DNA of 64,000 bases from Glutamicibacter sp. JC586 (GTDB lineage Bacteria > Actinomycetota > Actinomycetes > Actinomycetales > Micrococcaceae): positions 434,001 to 498,000 of the forward strand of contig NZ_VHIN01000005.1 in assembly GCF_009805585.1 (NCBI RefSeq). The letters are read 5' to 3'. Below the pieces are notes generated by a model. The model was not told where the DNA came from. It saw nothing but the letters and a program-made list of their open reading frames with translations, and ran no database searches. A program made the translations under genes and the position numbers. Shown piece by piece: positions 36,126 through 45,243 of this stretch (within the stretch, counting starts at the first letter, position 1; each line of letters opens with the position of its first letter).

Positions 36126-37250
36126 TCATGCTCCTGCGCGGCTAGCGCTGTGTAGTTTTACCCCGGCATCACTGCCGAGTGACTCTGGGAGGTGGATTAT
36201 GGAACTGGCGATCGAGCGGGCGGTTCGATCCGCACCGATCAATAGTGACCCGTCGCGTTCCTCGCTGAAGGTCTCAATGACACCTGCGGGGGTCCGCAGG
36301 CGCAACGTGGCACGCGGTGCATCGCCAACGATGGCATGCAATACCGTGCCTGCGGTCCTCGCTCCGAGACTCAAAGCGATGCTGCCGGTGATCGCCAGCG
36401 CCGGATGCGGCTTACCCATGGAGAGCATCATGACGTTGATATCATTGGCGGATTCTACCCCGGGGGCTGCCGCGATGGCTAGCTTAGGGATGGCCCTGGC
36501 GGCCTGCTCCGGTGTGGCAGCTAGCCCCATACGGACGGCAGCTTCGCGTCGAACTTGGTCAAGAAGTGGAAGCTGAAGTTCTACCGCGGACATCCATGAA
36601 TCGTAGTCGTTGGTGTTAAGGCTGAGGTCTTCGGCGCGGATAACCACGACCGGTGCCCCGGCATCCACCATGGATACCTTCCAACTGCGACCGGCAACCT
36701 TCAGTTCGTCGCTGGCATTGCCGGTTGGAAGCAATGTTCCGGTGGTTTTGCCTGCCGGATCCAAGAAGCCTAGGCCTACCTTGTATCCGGGAGTTGCCAC
36801 GCCCGGCATCTGTGCCTGCGGGACGATGGGCAGGGCGCCATTTGGAGTGTCTACCCGCTGGACGATGATCTGACCGGTATTCGTATTGCGGGTAACAACG
36901 CGGGTGATTTCATCTGTTGGAGCGACCCACCGCTGCTTAATGGCATACAAGCCAACTACTGCTGAACAGTTTCCGCAGTTGCTACCCCAGTCCACGACGG
37001 CCTCCTCGATGCCAACCTGAGCGAAGGTGTATTCAACATCAACACCTGCTTCGGTGGAGGGCGTGAGAATAATCGCTTTGCTCGTGGTGGAAGTTGCACC
37101 GCCGACGCCATCGATCTGTCGCGAGTCAGGGCTTCCGAAGATTCTCGGGAGCAACAGATCAAGGCTGATCCCTGTTTGCTCCACGTGATCGGATTCGAAG
37201 ATCCAGCACTTGCTGGTACCTCCACGCATCCATTCGGCTTGTATGTTCAT
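36126..37250 (-). CDS. PrpF-family tautomerase/isomerase
   Basis: This 374-residue protein has two diaminopimelate-epimerase-like halves. PrpF relatives shift double bonds in acids such as 2-methylaconitate or 4-oxalomesaconate. Marks are AEWMRGGTSKCWIF at the N-terminus, QIDGVGGATSTTSKA, and DWGSNCGNCSAVVGLYAI with the cysteine-rich site seen in this family. ATG at 37250 (third of three) fits the Shine-Dalgarno AGGA. With the MatC-type carrier it makes a two-gene module for uptake and isomerisation of an unsaturated tricarboxylate or similar acid. The exact acid is unknown. Confidence 0.85.
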   Translation of the reverse strand: MNIQAEWMRGGTSKCWIFESDHVEQTGISLDLLLPRIFGSPDSRQIDGVGGATSTTSKAIILTPSTEAGVDVEYTFAQVGIEEAVVDWGSNCGNCSAVVGLYAIKQRWVAPTDEITRVVTRNTNTGQIIVQRVDTPNGALPIVPQAQMPGVATPGYKVGLGFLDPAGKTTGTLLPTGNASDELKVAGRSWKVSMVDAGAPVVVIRAEDLSLNTNDYDSWMSAVELQLPLLDQVRREAAVRMGLAATPEQAARAIPKLAIAAAPGVESANDINVMMLSMGKPHPALAITGSIALSLGARTAGTVLHAIVGDAPRATLRLRTPAGVIETFSEERDGSLLIGADRTARSIASSIIHLPESLGSDAGVKLHSASRAGA

Positions 37251-37263
37251 CATCATTCCTACA

Positions 37264-37348
37264 GTTCGTTGTGCCCGCTCGTCTCCCGGTCACTCGGTCC
37301 GGATTCAGTGTCATCCGGCTACACAACGAACATAATGTGGATCACATT
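37264..37348 (-). promoter_or_regulatory. Control region of the tautomerase-carrier operon
   Basis: A 10-bp inverted repeat, GTTCGTTGTG (37264-37273) / CACAACGAAC (37322-37331), flanks 48 bases just upstream of the PrpF-type start. AATGTG-GAT-CACATT (37334-37348) is a second perfect palindrome. These are likely operators for a GntR- or CRP-like protein not encoded here. The remaining gap to 37610 is AT-rich and shows no gene. Confidence 0.45.
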
Positions 37349-37610
37349 TGAAGTCTACGTACTGAAACTTCAATATATTGTAGTGATACTTAATTTGCCT
37401 AATTCATGGGTCTATGCGCTTGAAGTTCTGCCGCTTGGCGGTGAGTGATACCCAAGAATTCCCACGGAGAGTTCAGTGATTTCAGCGGTTGAACCATTGA
37501 TGAAATTGTTTGAAGCATTACTTACAGGTGTGCCGCGATTTCTGTGAAAAGAATTTAACACCGCGTCTGGACCTTCGTTTGTCCCGGTACCTCTGCTGCT
37601 ATCAAAAATA

Positions 37611-37650
37611 CCGATGGCACCACGAAATACGTGGTGCCATCGGCACAAAA
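37611..37650 (-). terminator. Intrinsic terminator of the DeoR-PdxA-kinase operon
   Basis: CCGATGGCACCACG pairs with CGTGGTGCCATCGG (14-bp perfect stem, five-base loop). On the minus strand TATTTTTG follows. It lies 30 bp after the DeoR stop codon. Confidence 0.85.
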
Positions 37651-37673
37651 ATTGTCGAAGAGCGAGGTCGCGG

Positions 37674-38441
37674 TTAGTCAGCAACCATGATGTTGACCTT
37701 GGCGTCCTGGAATGGCTTTAGCTGATCGCAGGTCGCCTGTGCGTCAGTGATTAGTGTCCAGCCGTCTGGCAATTTGGCCCAGGCATGGAACGGGTGCTGA
37801 TTGAGTTTTGAGTGATCAGCCAAGACAAATACGCGGGCCGCGCGTGAGGACATCTTTTCCTTGAGACGGGTCTGCACCAGATCCGCTTCGCAAATCGCTT
37901 CTGGGGTCACCGCGTCGGCCCCAAGGAAAACAGCATCAAAGCTCATGCGCTCCAGGCCGTATTCGGCCAGGGGGCCCACAAACGCTGCGCTGCGATGGCG
38001 CAACGTGCCGCCGATGCATTCCACGTGTACCTGCTCCACTTCGATCAGCTCTTCAACTACCACCAGTGAGGTTGTCGCCACGGTTAATTCCGTGGCGTCA
38101 CGCAATTCATGAGCCAAGGCGGCCACGGTGGAACCAGAATCAAGCAGGATCGTTTGTCCCTCAGTCACCAAGGAACGAGCTTTGCGCCCAATGGCGCTCT
38201 TGCCCGCGGCGTTCTCCATGTTCCGCTGGCGGAAAGTGGATTCAATGACCGGTGAGGTCAGGGGCATCGCTCCACCGTAGGTGCGCGCAATCTTGCCCTC
38301 GGTGGTCAGCCGGGACAGATCGCGACGAATCGTGGAAGCAGTGACACCGAATCGTTCGGAGAGTTCCTCGACGCTAGCCAGCCCACTGGTGTTGGCCAGC
38401 TCAAGGATTTGTCCTTGGCGTACCTTGGCGCTGGTTGACAT
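37674..38441 (-). CDS. DeoR family repressor of the sugar-acid genes
   Basis: This 255-residue regulator has the N-terminal HTH SVEELSERFGVTASTIRRDLSRLTTEGKIARTYGGA. A sugar-phosphate-sensing domain follows (ILLDSGSTVAALAHEL, ECIGGTLR, FLGADAV, VFVLADHSK). Such proteins release DNA when a phosphorylated intermediate appears; here a tetronate phosphate would fit. It is third in the kinase-PdxA-DeoR operon. The perfect 15-bp inverted repeat at 40829-40868 is its probable operator. Confidence 0.9.
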   Translation of the reverse strand: MSTSAKVRQGQILELANTSGLASVEELSERFGVTASTIRRDLSRLTTEGKIARTYGGAMPLTSPVIESTFRQRNMENAAGKSAIGRKARSLVTEGQTILLDSGSTVAALAHELRDATELTVATTSLVVVEELIEVEQVHVECIGGTLRHRSAAFVGPLAEYGLERMSFDAVFLGADAVTPEAICEADLVQTRLKEKMSSRAARVFVLADHSKLNQHPFHAWAKLPDGWTLITDAQATCDQLKPFQDAKVNIMVAD

Positions 38442-38509
38442 TGGACCCCTTCCTGATGACGATTCGGTGAATCTACTACGCCGAGTGTATCGGCATTGGT
38501 GCGGTTCGT

Positions 38510-39526
38510 TTACTTAACCGGTACCGATGCCAGATTGACCGACTGCGTCAAGGCCTCGATCATGCTGCCCACTTCAACAATGCCCTTACCTGCGATATCA
38601 AAAGCGGTACCGTGATCAACCGACGTGCGAATCACCGGCAGGCCAACGGTGATGTTCACGCCAGCTTCAATGCCAAGAACCTTGACCGGGCCGTGGCCCT
38701 GGTCGTGATACATGGCCACGATCAGGTCGTAGTCACCACGTCCGGCAAGGAAGAATGCAGTGTCTGCCGGCAGTGGACCAATGGCGTTAACCCCATCGGC
38801 CTGGAGCTTCTCTAGGGCAGGGATGATCTTCTCTTCTTCTTCGCCATAACCAAACAGACCATTCTCACCGGCGTGGGGGTTGATGGCGCAGACGCCAATC
38901 TTTGGAGCTGGGTTCCCTGCGCGGACCAAAGCTTCGTGGCCACGGCGAACCGTACGCTCAACCAGACCCGGCTCGATCTTCTTGATGGCATCAATCAGGC
39001 CGATGTGGGTTGTCACGTGGATGACCTTGACCTTGGGGGTTGAGAGCATCATCGAGACTTCATCGATGCCCATGAAGTGGGCCAGCAATTCAGTGTGTCC
39101 CGGGTAGATGTGGCCAGCCTCGTGCAAGGCTGCCTTGTTCAGGGGTGCGGTGCAGATACCTTGGACTTCACCGCGCATGCCCAGTTCGCAGGCAATGCGA
39201 ATGTAGTGGTACGCGGCGTTGCCAGCTTCTGCGGAAACTTTGCCCCATTCAAGGTCTTCGGACAGTAGGTGAGGGTCAATCACGTTGATGCGTCCCTGAG
39301 TGAATTCTGCTTGGGAGACCTCGGTGATTTCTACGATGTCTACGTCCAGGCCCAAAGCTTTGGCGCCGAGGGTCAGGCGGTAGCCGTCGCCAATAACAAT
39401 GGGGCGACTGATCTTGTAGGCATTTTCGTCGACTAAAGCGCCAACGGTGACCTCGGGGCCAACTCCGGCACCATCTCCCATGGTGACGGCGATAAATGGG
39501 CGGGTATCTAGGGTGGCGGTGCTCAT
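38510..39526 (-). CDS. pdxA2: PdxA2-type 4-phospho-tetronate dehydrogenase
   Basis: This 338-residue member of the PdxA family keeps the metal-binding histidines (PGHTELLAH near 140 and MYHDQGHGPVK near 265) and the N-terminal VTMGDGAGVGPEV. True PdxA serves pyridoxal synthesis, but paralogues next to DUF1537 kinases oxidise 4-phospho-D-threonate or -erythronate to a product that loses CO2 to give dihydroxyacetone phosphate (known for the family). Neighbours support that role here. It overlaps the kinase gene by four bases. Confidence 0.87.
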   Translation of the reverse strand: MSTATLDTRPFIAVTMGDGAGVGPEVTVGALVDENAYKISRPIVIGDGYRLTLGAKALGLDVDIVEITEVSQAEFTQGRINVIDPHLLSEDLEWGKVSAEAGNAAYHYIRIACELGMRGEVQGICTAPLNKAALHEAGHIYPGHTELLAHFMGIDEVSMMLSTPKVKVIHVTTHIGLIDAIKKIEPGLVERTVRRGHEALVRAGNPAPKIGVCAINPHAGENGLFGYGEEEEKIIPALEKLQADGVNAIGPLPADTAFFLAGRGDYDLIVAMYHDQGHGPVKVLGIEAGVNITVGLPVIRTSVDHGTAFDIAGKGIVEVGSMIEALTQSVNLASVPVK

Positions 39527-40749
39527 TGCTTTGTCTCCTGTGAAAGAGGGGCGCGTAGTTGGCGCAAGGTGGATAGTGCTTGGGTGAGAATATTGGGGCT
39601 ACCGAAGGAACCCGGTTTGGTGCCGATCAGGCGTCCATCGGATGCCTGACAGATAACCACCCCGGGTTCGAGTTCTTTGATCGGGGTCAGTGACGTCAGC
39701 TCAAGGTCATCGAGAACTGCTCGGGCGGTTTCGCCGCCGGTGAGGAACAGGTCGGCTTCTGGGCGAGTGCGTAGCCACGAAGTCACCTGCGAGCGAAGCT
39801 GTTCAAGTACCTGTGTGGGCGTCGACTTGGTGCGCGTTGCGCGCAGAATGACCGGCGTTCCGTCCTGTGGTGTTGGCAGTTCTTCAGCTGTTTCGGCGCA
39901 AGGAATTCCTGCTTGGGCCGCGAGATCCAGCTGCTTTCCAGAGGGGCCAGAAGCTGAACCTACGACGCTCAGAAGCGGTCGAATTCCAGTGCTGATCGGT
40001 GGTCGGTTCTGCTCATTGGCTACGCTGCCGGGCACTGCTGCCGCCGCCAACTCGCGAGCTAAGGCAGCGTTGAGCGCGCCGGTGCCCACGAGGATGCTGC
40101 GTTGGGTGCGCTGCTGGGTGTCGGCCCGTAAAGCCAGCCATGTCCTTGCGATGAGTCTCAGGTCAGCATCGGTGGCGCAGTCGACGATCACTGCTTGATG
40201 GGTGGCTGCCGCGGTGGCCAGTTGGTGGGTGAATCCCGCATCTGAGTCCAGCGTTGCCGGGTCCTGGAGGTTGGTGCTTTCCATGCCAGAGAGCAATTGC
40301 GCGATCGAGTCCGGAGCCTGGTTGGCTTCAACGTGCCAAGCATCGGTGTCCCAGAGAGGCTGGCCATCAACCAAAGGTCGACCATTAACAACGCTGCGGT
40401 TCAGGTGTGGTAAGGCCCCGGCAATGATCAGTGTGTAGCCCTGAGCAACTAGGGCCTTAAGTTCTGCATTGATGTTGCCGCGCCACAAAGAATCGATCTT
40501 CTTGAAGATGCTGGTGTGCGTTGCGTCTGCCTGGCTCAGCGTCCCAATGCGTTGGTAGGCGGCGGCCGGTTCGAGATAGCGGCTATCGGTATCAGCAACA
40601 ACCACCTGCTGCGTGTTCTGCGAAGTGCTTCGGTTGTAATCCAAAGAAATCCGAGTTGAGAATCCGTGATCGCTCCACGGTAGAGATACTTCGCAGGCGC
40701 CGGAAAAATCGTCGGCGAGGATCAGGAATTCCGCGAGTTTCTTGGTCAT
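39523..40749 (-). CDS. Four-carbon acid sugar kinase (DUF1537, DtnK/OtnK type)
   Basis: This kinase of about 408 residues phosphorylates a four-carbon sugar acid such as D-threonate or D-erythronate. The N-terminal substrate domain starts with LILADDFSGACEVSLPW and contains KKIDSLWRGNINAE. The C-terminal nucleotide domain has VVGSASGPSGKQLD and FLTGGETARAVLDDL. ATG at 40749 begins the family N-terminus; its Shine-Dalgarno AAGGAGG is 14 bases away, longer than ideal, so a GTG at 40764 cannot be excluded. It is first in the leftward operon. Confidence 0.87.
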   Translation of the reverse strand: MTKKLAEFLILADDFSGACEVSLPWSDHGFSTRISLDYNRSTSQNTQQVVVADTDSRYLEPAAAYQRIGTLSQADATHTSIFKKIDSLWRGNINAELKALVAQGYTLIIAGALPHLNRSVVNGRPLVDGQPLWDTDAWHVEANQAPDSIAQLLSGMESTNLQDPATLDSDAGFTHQLATAAATHQAVIVDCATDADLRLIARTWLALRADTQQRTQRSILVGTGALNAALARELAAAAVPGSVANEQNRPPISTGIRPLLSVVGSASGPSGKQLDLAAQAGIPCAETAEELPTPQDGTPVILRATRTKSTPTQVLEQLRSQVTSWLRTRPEADLFLTGGETARAVLDDLELTSLTPIKELEPGVVICQASDGRLIGTKPGSFGSPNILTQALSTLRQLRAPLSQETKQ

Positions 40750-40828
40750 TTTGGTGCTTGTCACCTCCTTGAGGATGGGTGGGAATGCGTCCGGGGGTCG
40801 GTGTGCTTCTGCAGTCATCATGACACAG

Positions 40829-40868
40829 TTGCGCGAAATGCGCTATGCCTATTGCGCATTTCGCGCAA
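40829..40868. promoter_or_regulatory. Large symmetric operator between divergent sugar-acid operons
   Basis: TTGCGCGAAATGCGC (40829-40843) and GCGCATTTCGCGCAA (40854-40868) form a perfect 15-bp inverted repeat around ten bases. It sits between the kinase gene (starts 40749) and the ABC operon (starts 40966). TTTCGCG-type sequences are common in DeoR-family sites. It most likely co-regulates both operons through the DeoR protein. Confidence 0.75.
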
Positions 40869-40965
40869 TCGTGACAAAGTGACATGAGTTACAAATCACG
40901 GTGAGTGAATGGCCCTTGAAGCACATGGGGCGAAACGCTCCAGAAAGTCGATTGGGAGGTCGAAG

Positions 40966-42543
40966 ATGACCGCAGAATTCTCAACTCCGCAGATGTCCCG
41001 ACGTCAGCTATTAAAGCTGGCATCAGCCGCCGGGCTCTTTGCGGCAGTGGGAGTGAGCGCCACCGCGTGCGCCGGCCCCACCGGGTTGCCCGGTAAAGAT
41101 ACTCTGACCCTGGCCCTGAACCGTTCGCTGGTATCGCTGGATAACAAGCTCAACCAGTTTGATGCGGCGGTTACCGTTCAGCGTTCGGTCCGCGAAGGAC
41201 TGACAGCCATCGGACCAGATATCGCCCCGATCCCGATGCTGGCCGAGTCCATGAAGATGACCGCACCAACGCGTTGGACCGTAAAACTGCGCGAAGGCAT
41301 CACCTACTCGGACGGCCGAAAGGTCAAGCCCAAGGACGTGGCCACAGCTTTGGAAATGTACTCCAAGGTGCAAGGTTCCTTCGTTGCCAGCTTCTTCCCC
41401 GAATTCCCCACGGTCACCGAAGTAGATGAGCGAAACTTCCATCTGGATTCCAAGGGTCCGATTCCGATCCTCGACGCACTGATGGCACTGATCCTGATCT
41501 CACCTGCCGAAGATAATAAGGCAGAAGAGTTGCAGACCGGTGTGGGTACCGGGCCGTATGTTGTGCAGTCCTTCGACCGTGGCGCGGGAACCTACACGCT
41601 GGTGAAAAACGAAAAGTACTGGGGCGAACCGGCACCGGTCCGCCAGGTCAACGTGCGCTTCCTGCCTGAAGAATCCTCCCGCGTGATTGCCCTGCGCAGT
41701 GGCGAAGTGGATGTTATCGACTCCATTTCCCCAAACTCTATGGAGCAGCTCCAAGGACTTCCCGGAGTTACTATCGAGACCGCCTCCTCGCTGCGTTTGA
41801 ACCAGATCTTCTACAACTTCCGCAAGCCAAAGTCGCACCCGCTCTCCGACGCCAAGGTCCGTCAGGCCCTGTCCTACGCGGTGGACGGTCAAGCACTGGT
41901 GCATGACGTACTAATCGACACCGTGGAACAAGCTCAGGGCGTGACCCCCACGAGCTTGACCGGTTTCGCCAAGACCGGCGACTACGTGTATGACCCGGGC
42001 AAGGCCAAGTCGATGCTCGCGGATCTTGGGGTGGATGATTTGAAGCTCAAGATCATTTGGGAGACTGGCGAATTCCCCTCTGACACCGCGATCATGGAAG
42101 CGCTGGTGCAGATGTTTGGAGATATCGGGGTTAAAACCGAACTGCAGCAGTTTGAACCCGGCGGAAATATTCTGCAGTGGCGTCAAGGTAAGGAAGGGGA
42201 CTGGGACCTGTTGGGTAACGGCTTCTCTAGCCCCACCGGTCTAGCCATCACGATGCTGCAGGGAATGTATGCAGGGACCTCGGAAAAGGAAAAGACCCGC
42301 GACACCTACCAGGGTTACGTGATCCCGAGCGTTGAACGAAAGATCGTGCGCGCGGCCTCAGAAGTCGATCAAGCAAAACGCACCGCGTACTTGAAGGACG
42401 CGCAACAAGCAGTCTGGGATACCTGGCCCTGCGCCTGGGCGTTCACCCCCAAATCAATTCTTGCCCGCCGTGATCGCGTGCAAAATCTAGAACTATCCGC
42501 CGCCAACGCCTACCCGCTGGCCCGTGTTGGATTGGAGAGCTAA
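40966..42543 (+). CDS. Dpp/Opp-type ABC substrate-binding lipoprotein
   Basis: This 525-residue family 5 binding protein has a Tat-style signal (SRRQLLKLASAAG) ending at a lipid cysteine (ATACAG), so it is probably folded before export and anchored outside. The mature part has the family blocks VQRSVREGLTAIGPDIAPIPMLAES, LREGITYSDGRKVKPKDV and YVVQSFDRGAGTYTL. Despite the peptide-type family, members also bind sugars and acids. ATG at 40966 has GGGAGG six bases before it. It is first in a nine-gene operon. Confidence 0.9.
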   Translation: MTAEFSTPQMSRRQLLKLASAAGLFAAVGVSATACAGPTGLPGKDTLTLALNRSLVSLDNKLNQFDAAVTVQRSVREGLTAIGPDIAPIPMLAESMKMTAPTRWTVKLREGITYSDGRKVKPKDVATALEMYSKVQGSFVASFFPEFPTVTEVDERNFHLDSKGPIPILDALMALILISPAEDNKAEELQTGVGTGPYVVQSFDRGAGTYTLVKNEKYWGEPAPVRQVNVRFLPEESSRVIALRSGEVDVIDSISPNSMEQLQGLPGVTIETASSLRLNQIFYNFRKPKSHPLSDAKVRQALSYAVDGQALVHDVLIDTVEQAQGVTPTSLTGFAKTGDYVYDPGKAKSMLADLGVDDLKLKIIWETGEFPSDTAIMEALVQMFGDIGVKTELQQFEPGGNILQWRQGKEGDWDLLGNGFSSPTGLAITMLQGMYAGTSEKEKTRDTYQGYVIPSVERKIVRAASEVDQAKRTAYLKDAQQAVWDTWPCAWAFTPKSILARRDRVQNLELSAANAYPLARVGLES

Positions 42544-42545
42544 AC

Positions 42546-43481
42546 GTGTTGACCTATCTACCCAAGCGCATCGGCCAGGGACTATTAACGGTATTCCTGA
42601 CCGTATCGGTAGTCTTCTTGCTGATCCGCATGGCACCGGGTGACCCGGCCGCTTCCTTTGCCGGACCACTGGCCACCAGCGAACAGCTCGCCGCGGTGCG
42701 CGAACAATTCGGTCTGGATAAGCCACTATTTGAGCAGTACATCATCTTCATCGGCCAACTGTTTACCGGCCACCTTGGCCAGTCCTACTCCTTCCAGGCT
42801 CCTGCGGTGCAGGTCGTGATGGATCGCCTGCCTTACACCCTGACCCTAGCCACCAGCTCCATTCTGCTGGCCGCTGTGGTCGCGATTCCGCTGGGCATGT
42901 GGATGGCTCGCCGCTCGGATACCGATGCAGAACTGGGCGTGAACGTACTGACCATCGCCGGACAGTCCATGCCAGATTTTTGGACCGGCATCATGCTGCT
43001 CACCGGCTTCTCGGTGATCATCCCACTGTTCCCAGCCTCCGGCTTCACCACCTGGGGTGGTCTGGTCTTGCCGACGATCACCGTGGCCATCTTGCAGGTC
43101 GCCCTGATCTCGCGCATGGTCAAGCGGGAAATGGTCAACAACTTCAACGCACCGTACCTGAACATTGCCCGTTCACGCGGGGTCAGCGAACGCGTATTGA
43201 CCTGGCGCTACGCACTGGGTAATGCCGGGATCCCGGTCTTCACAGCACTGGGCACCCGATTTGCCGCCATGCTCAACGGCGTGGTCGTAGTTGAAGTGGT
43301 CTTTGGCTGGCCCGGTGTTGGCTCGTTGATCGTCCGCGCCTTGGAAACACGCGATTACCCCCTGATTCAGGCCACCGTACTGATCACCGCGCTGCTGGCC
43401 GTCGCCGTCCAGCTGCTGATCGACCTGGCCTACCCACTGCTGGACCCACGGGTCCGCCTCGGAAAGGCAGCTTCGGCATGA
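42546..43481 (+). CDS. Dpp-type ABC permease (DppB family)
   Basis: This 311-residue permease has six helices, the N-terminal RIGQGLLTVFLTVSVVFLLIRMAPGDP and EQFGLDKPLFEQY loops typical of DppB, and the EAA loop YLNIARSRGVSERVLTWRYALGNA. It starts at GTG two bases after the binding-protein stop and overlaps the next gene by four bases. Confidence 0.93.
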   Translation: MLTYLPKRIGQGLLTVFLTVSVVFLLIRMAPGDPAASFAGPLATSEQLAAVREQFGLDKPLFEQYIIFIGQLFTGHLGQSYSFQAPAVQVVMDRLPYTLTLATSSILLAAVVAIPLGMWMARRSDTDAELGVNVLTIAGQSMPDFWTGIMLLTGFSVIIPLFPASGFTTWGGLVLPTITVAILQVALISRMVKREMVNNFNAPYLNIARSRGVSERVLTWRYALGNAGIPVFTALGTRFAAMLNGVVVVEVVFGWPGVGSLIVRALETRDYPLIQATVLITALLAVAVQLLIDLAYPLLDPRVRLGKAASA

Positions 43482-44404
43482 GCACCACCGTTAATAACCC
43501 CACCCACGCCGCTGAACCGGTACGCCGTTCGGCCGTCACCAAAGCGCAGATCAAAGGGTCTTCGGCGGCTCGACGCGCCCGTTCCACCCGCATTAAACTG
43601 TGGCTGGGCACCATCCTGACCCTGATCGTGGTTGTACCGATCGCGATGGCCAACCTCTTACCTATTGCCGACCCGAATATGCAGGATCTGGGCGCCAGGC
43701 GCTTGGCGCCTTTGGTGGATGGGCACCTGTTCGGCACCGACCAGCTGGGACGAGACCTTCTCGCCCGCGTACTCTTCGGTGGTCAAACCTCGCTGATGAT
43801 CGGTGTGCTGGCCGTGGTGGTCTCCGGCGCGGTGGGCGTGATCCTCGGATCCATCGCCGGGTTCTACGGTAAGTGGGCGGACGTGATCATTTCCCGCGTA
43901 CTTGAAGCTCAGCTGTCCTTGCCACTGCTGATGATGCTTCTGTTGGTGGTGGCCCTCTTTGGTCCGTCCATCCCGGTCATCACCGGTGTCATCGCCATCG
44001 CCCAGTGGCCCGAAGTGGCTCGACTGACACGATCGCTTGTGTTGGTGGAACGCGAAAAGCCCTATGTGGATGCGGCCAAAACTCTGGGTCTGCCGAAGGT
44101 ACAGATTCTGGCCCAGCACGTGATCCCGAACATCTTCAAGCAGGCCAGCTTGGTGATCCTGCTCCTGCTGGCCCAAGCGGTGCTGTTGGAAAGTGCGCTG
44201 TCCTTCCTCGGAGCTGGACCGCAACGTCCGTTCTCCACCTGGGGTCGACTGATCTCCGATGGCCAGGACTACATCACCACCTCATGGTGGATGGTGACCC
44301 TGCCAGGTCTGTTCATTGTGGTGCTCGTGGTTGGGGTCAACCTGCTCGGTGACGCACTACGCGACGGCAACCTGCGTCGCTCGTCAAAGAAGGAAGGTAA
44401 GTGA
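43478..44404 (+). CDS. Dpp-type ABC permease (DppC family)
   Basis: This 308-residue permease carries an extended basic N-terminus (SAARRARSTRIK), then helices with HLFGTDQLGRDLLARVLFGGQTSL, the DppC hallmark, and the EAA loop YVDAAKTLGLPKVQILAQHVIPN. It pairs with the DppB-type gene it overlaps. Confidence 0.93.
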   Translation: MSTTVNNPTHAAEPVRRSAVTKAQIKGSSAARRARSTRIKLWLGTILTLIVVVPIAMANLLPIADPNMQDLGARRLAPLVDGHLFGTDQLGRDLLARVLFGGQTSLMIGVLAVVVSGAVGVILGSIAGFYGKWADVIISRVLEAQLSLPLLMMLLLVVALFGPSIPVITGVIAIAQWPEVARLTRSLVLVEREKPYVDAAKTLGLPKVQILAQHVIPNIFKQASLVILLLLAQAVLLESALSFLGAGPQRPFSTWGRLISDGQDYITTSWWMVTLPGLFIVVLVVGVNLLGDALRDGNLRRSSKKEGK

Positions 44405-45243
44405 TGAGCCAGCAGAACACTGCAGTGCTGGAAGTGCAGAACTTCAGCGTTGAACTCATGACCGAAAACGGTGTTTTTAAAGCGGTGGATAACGTGAACC
44501 TGCGTATCGGCCACGGCGAAACCGTGACCATCATTGGCGAATCTGGTTCCGGCAAGTCCACCACCGCCATGGGCCTACTCCAGCTTTTGCCCAAGGGTCT
44601 GGCGGTACTCTCGGGGCAAGTGCGCATAAAGGGTGAGGATGTGGTGTCCAATCCCAAGGCCATCAACAAGTTCCGCGGACGAGGCCTAGCGTTGATCCCA
44701 CAGGATCCGATGACCGCGCTGAATCCGGTGGCCACCATCGGCTCACAGCTACGCGAAGCGATCAAGGTGGCTGGACGCATTACCGGCAAACAACAGTTGC
44801 AGGCCAAAGCCATCGAACTACTCGGCCAGGTACGCATCCCACGGGTTGAAGAGCAACTGAGCAAATTCCCACACCAACTCTCCGGCGGTATGTTGCAGCG
44901 TGTACTGATCGCCATCGCGTTGGCCAGTGAACCAGAACTGCTGGTGGCCGATGAACCAACCAGCGCACTGGATGTTACCGTGCAGGCCGGCATCTTGGAC
45001 CTCTTGCTGGAACTGCAGGAAACCCGAGGCATTTCGGTACTGATGATTACGCACGATATTGGCGTTGCACGACTAGTTTCCGACACTATTCATGTGATGA
45101 AGTCCGGCAAGTTTGTTGAGTCCGGTCCGGCGGCACAAATTGTTGACGCACCGGCGCAAGAGTACACCCGCACACTGCTTTCGGCCGTGCCACGGCTGGG
45201 TGAATGGGACGAATCCTCGATGGTATCCAAGGGAGCATCATGA
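44404..45243 (+). CDS. Dpp-type ABC ATPase (DppD family)
   Basis: This 279-residue ATPase has Walker A GESGSGKST, ABC signature LSGGMLQRV, Walker B LLVADEPTSALD and switch histidine in MITHDIG. ATG at 44404 shares its A with the TGA of the permease gene and has GAAGG upstream; a GTG at 44401 is less likely. It drives the importer with the DppF-type partner. Confidence 0.92.
   Translation: MSQQNTAVLEVQNFSVELMTENGVFKAVDNVNLRIGHGETVTIIGESGSGKSTTAMGLLQLLPKGLAVLSGQVRIKGEDVVSNPKAINKFRGRGLALIPQDPMTALNPVATIGSQLREAIKVAGRITGKQQLQAKAIELLGQVRIPRVEEQLSKFPHQLSGGMLQRVLIAIALASEPELLVADEPTSALDVTVQAGILDLLLELQETRGISVLMITHDIGVARLVSDTIHVMKSGKFVESGPAAQIVDAPAQEYTRTLLSAVPRLGEWDESSMVSKGAS

Noticed and set aside
37334-37348. 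AATGTG-GAT-CACATT as a CRP site
   Set aside because: The three-base centre is shorter than the six-base centre of CRP sites, so it is kept only as an unassigned palindrome.
37412-37684. A 90-codon minus-strand frame overlapping the terminator downstream of the DeoR gene
   Set aside because: It covers the intrinsic terminator and a non-coding gap, has no family features, and overlaps the DeoR stop.
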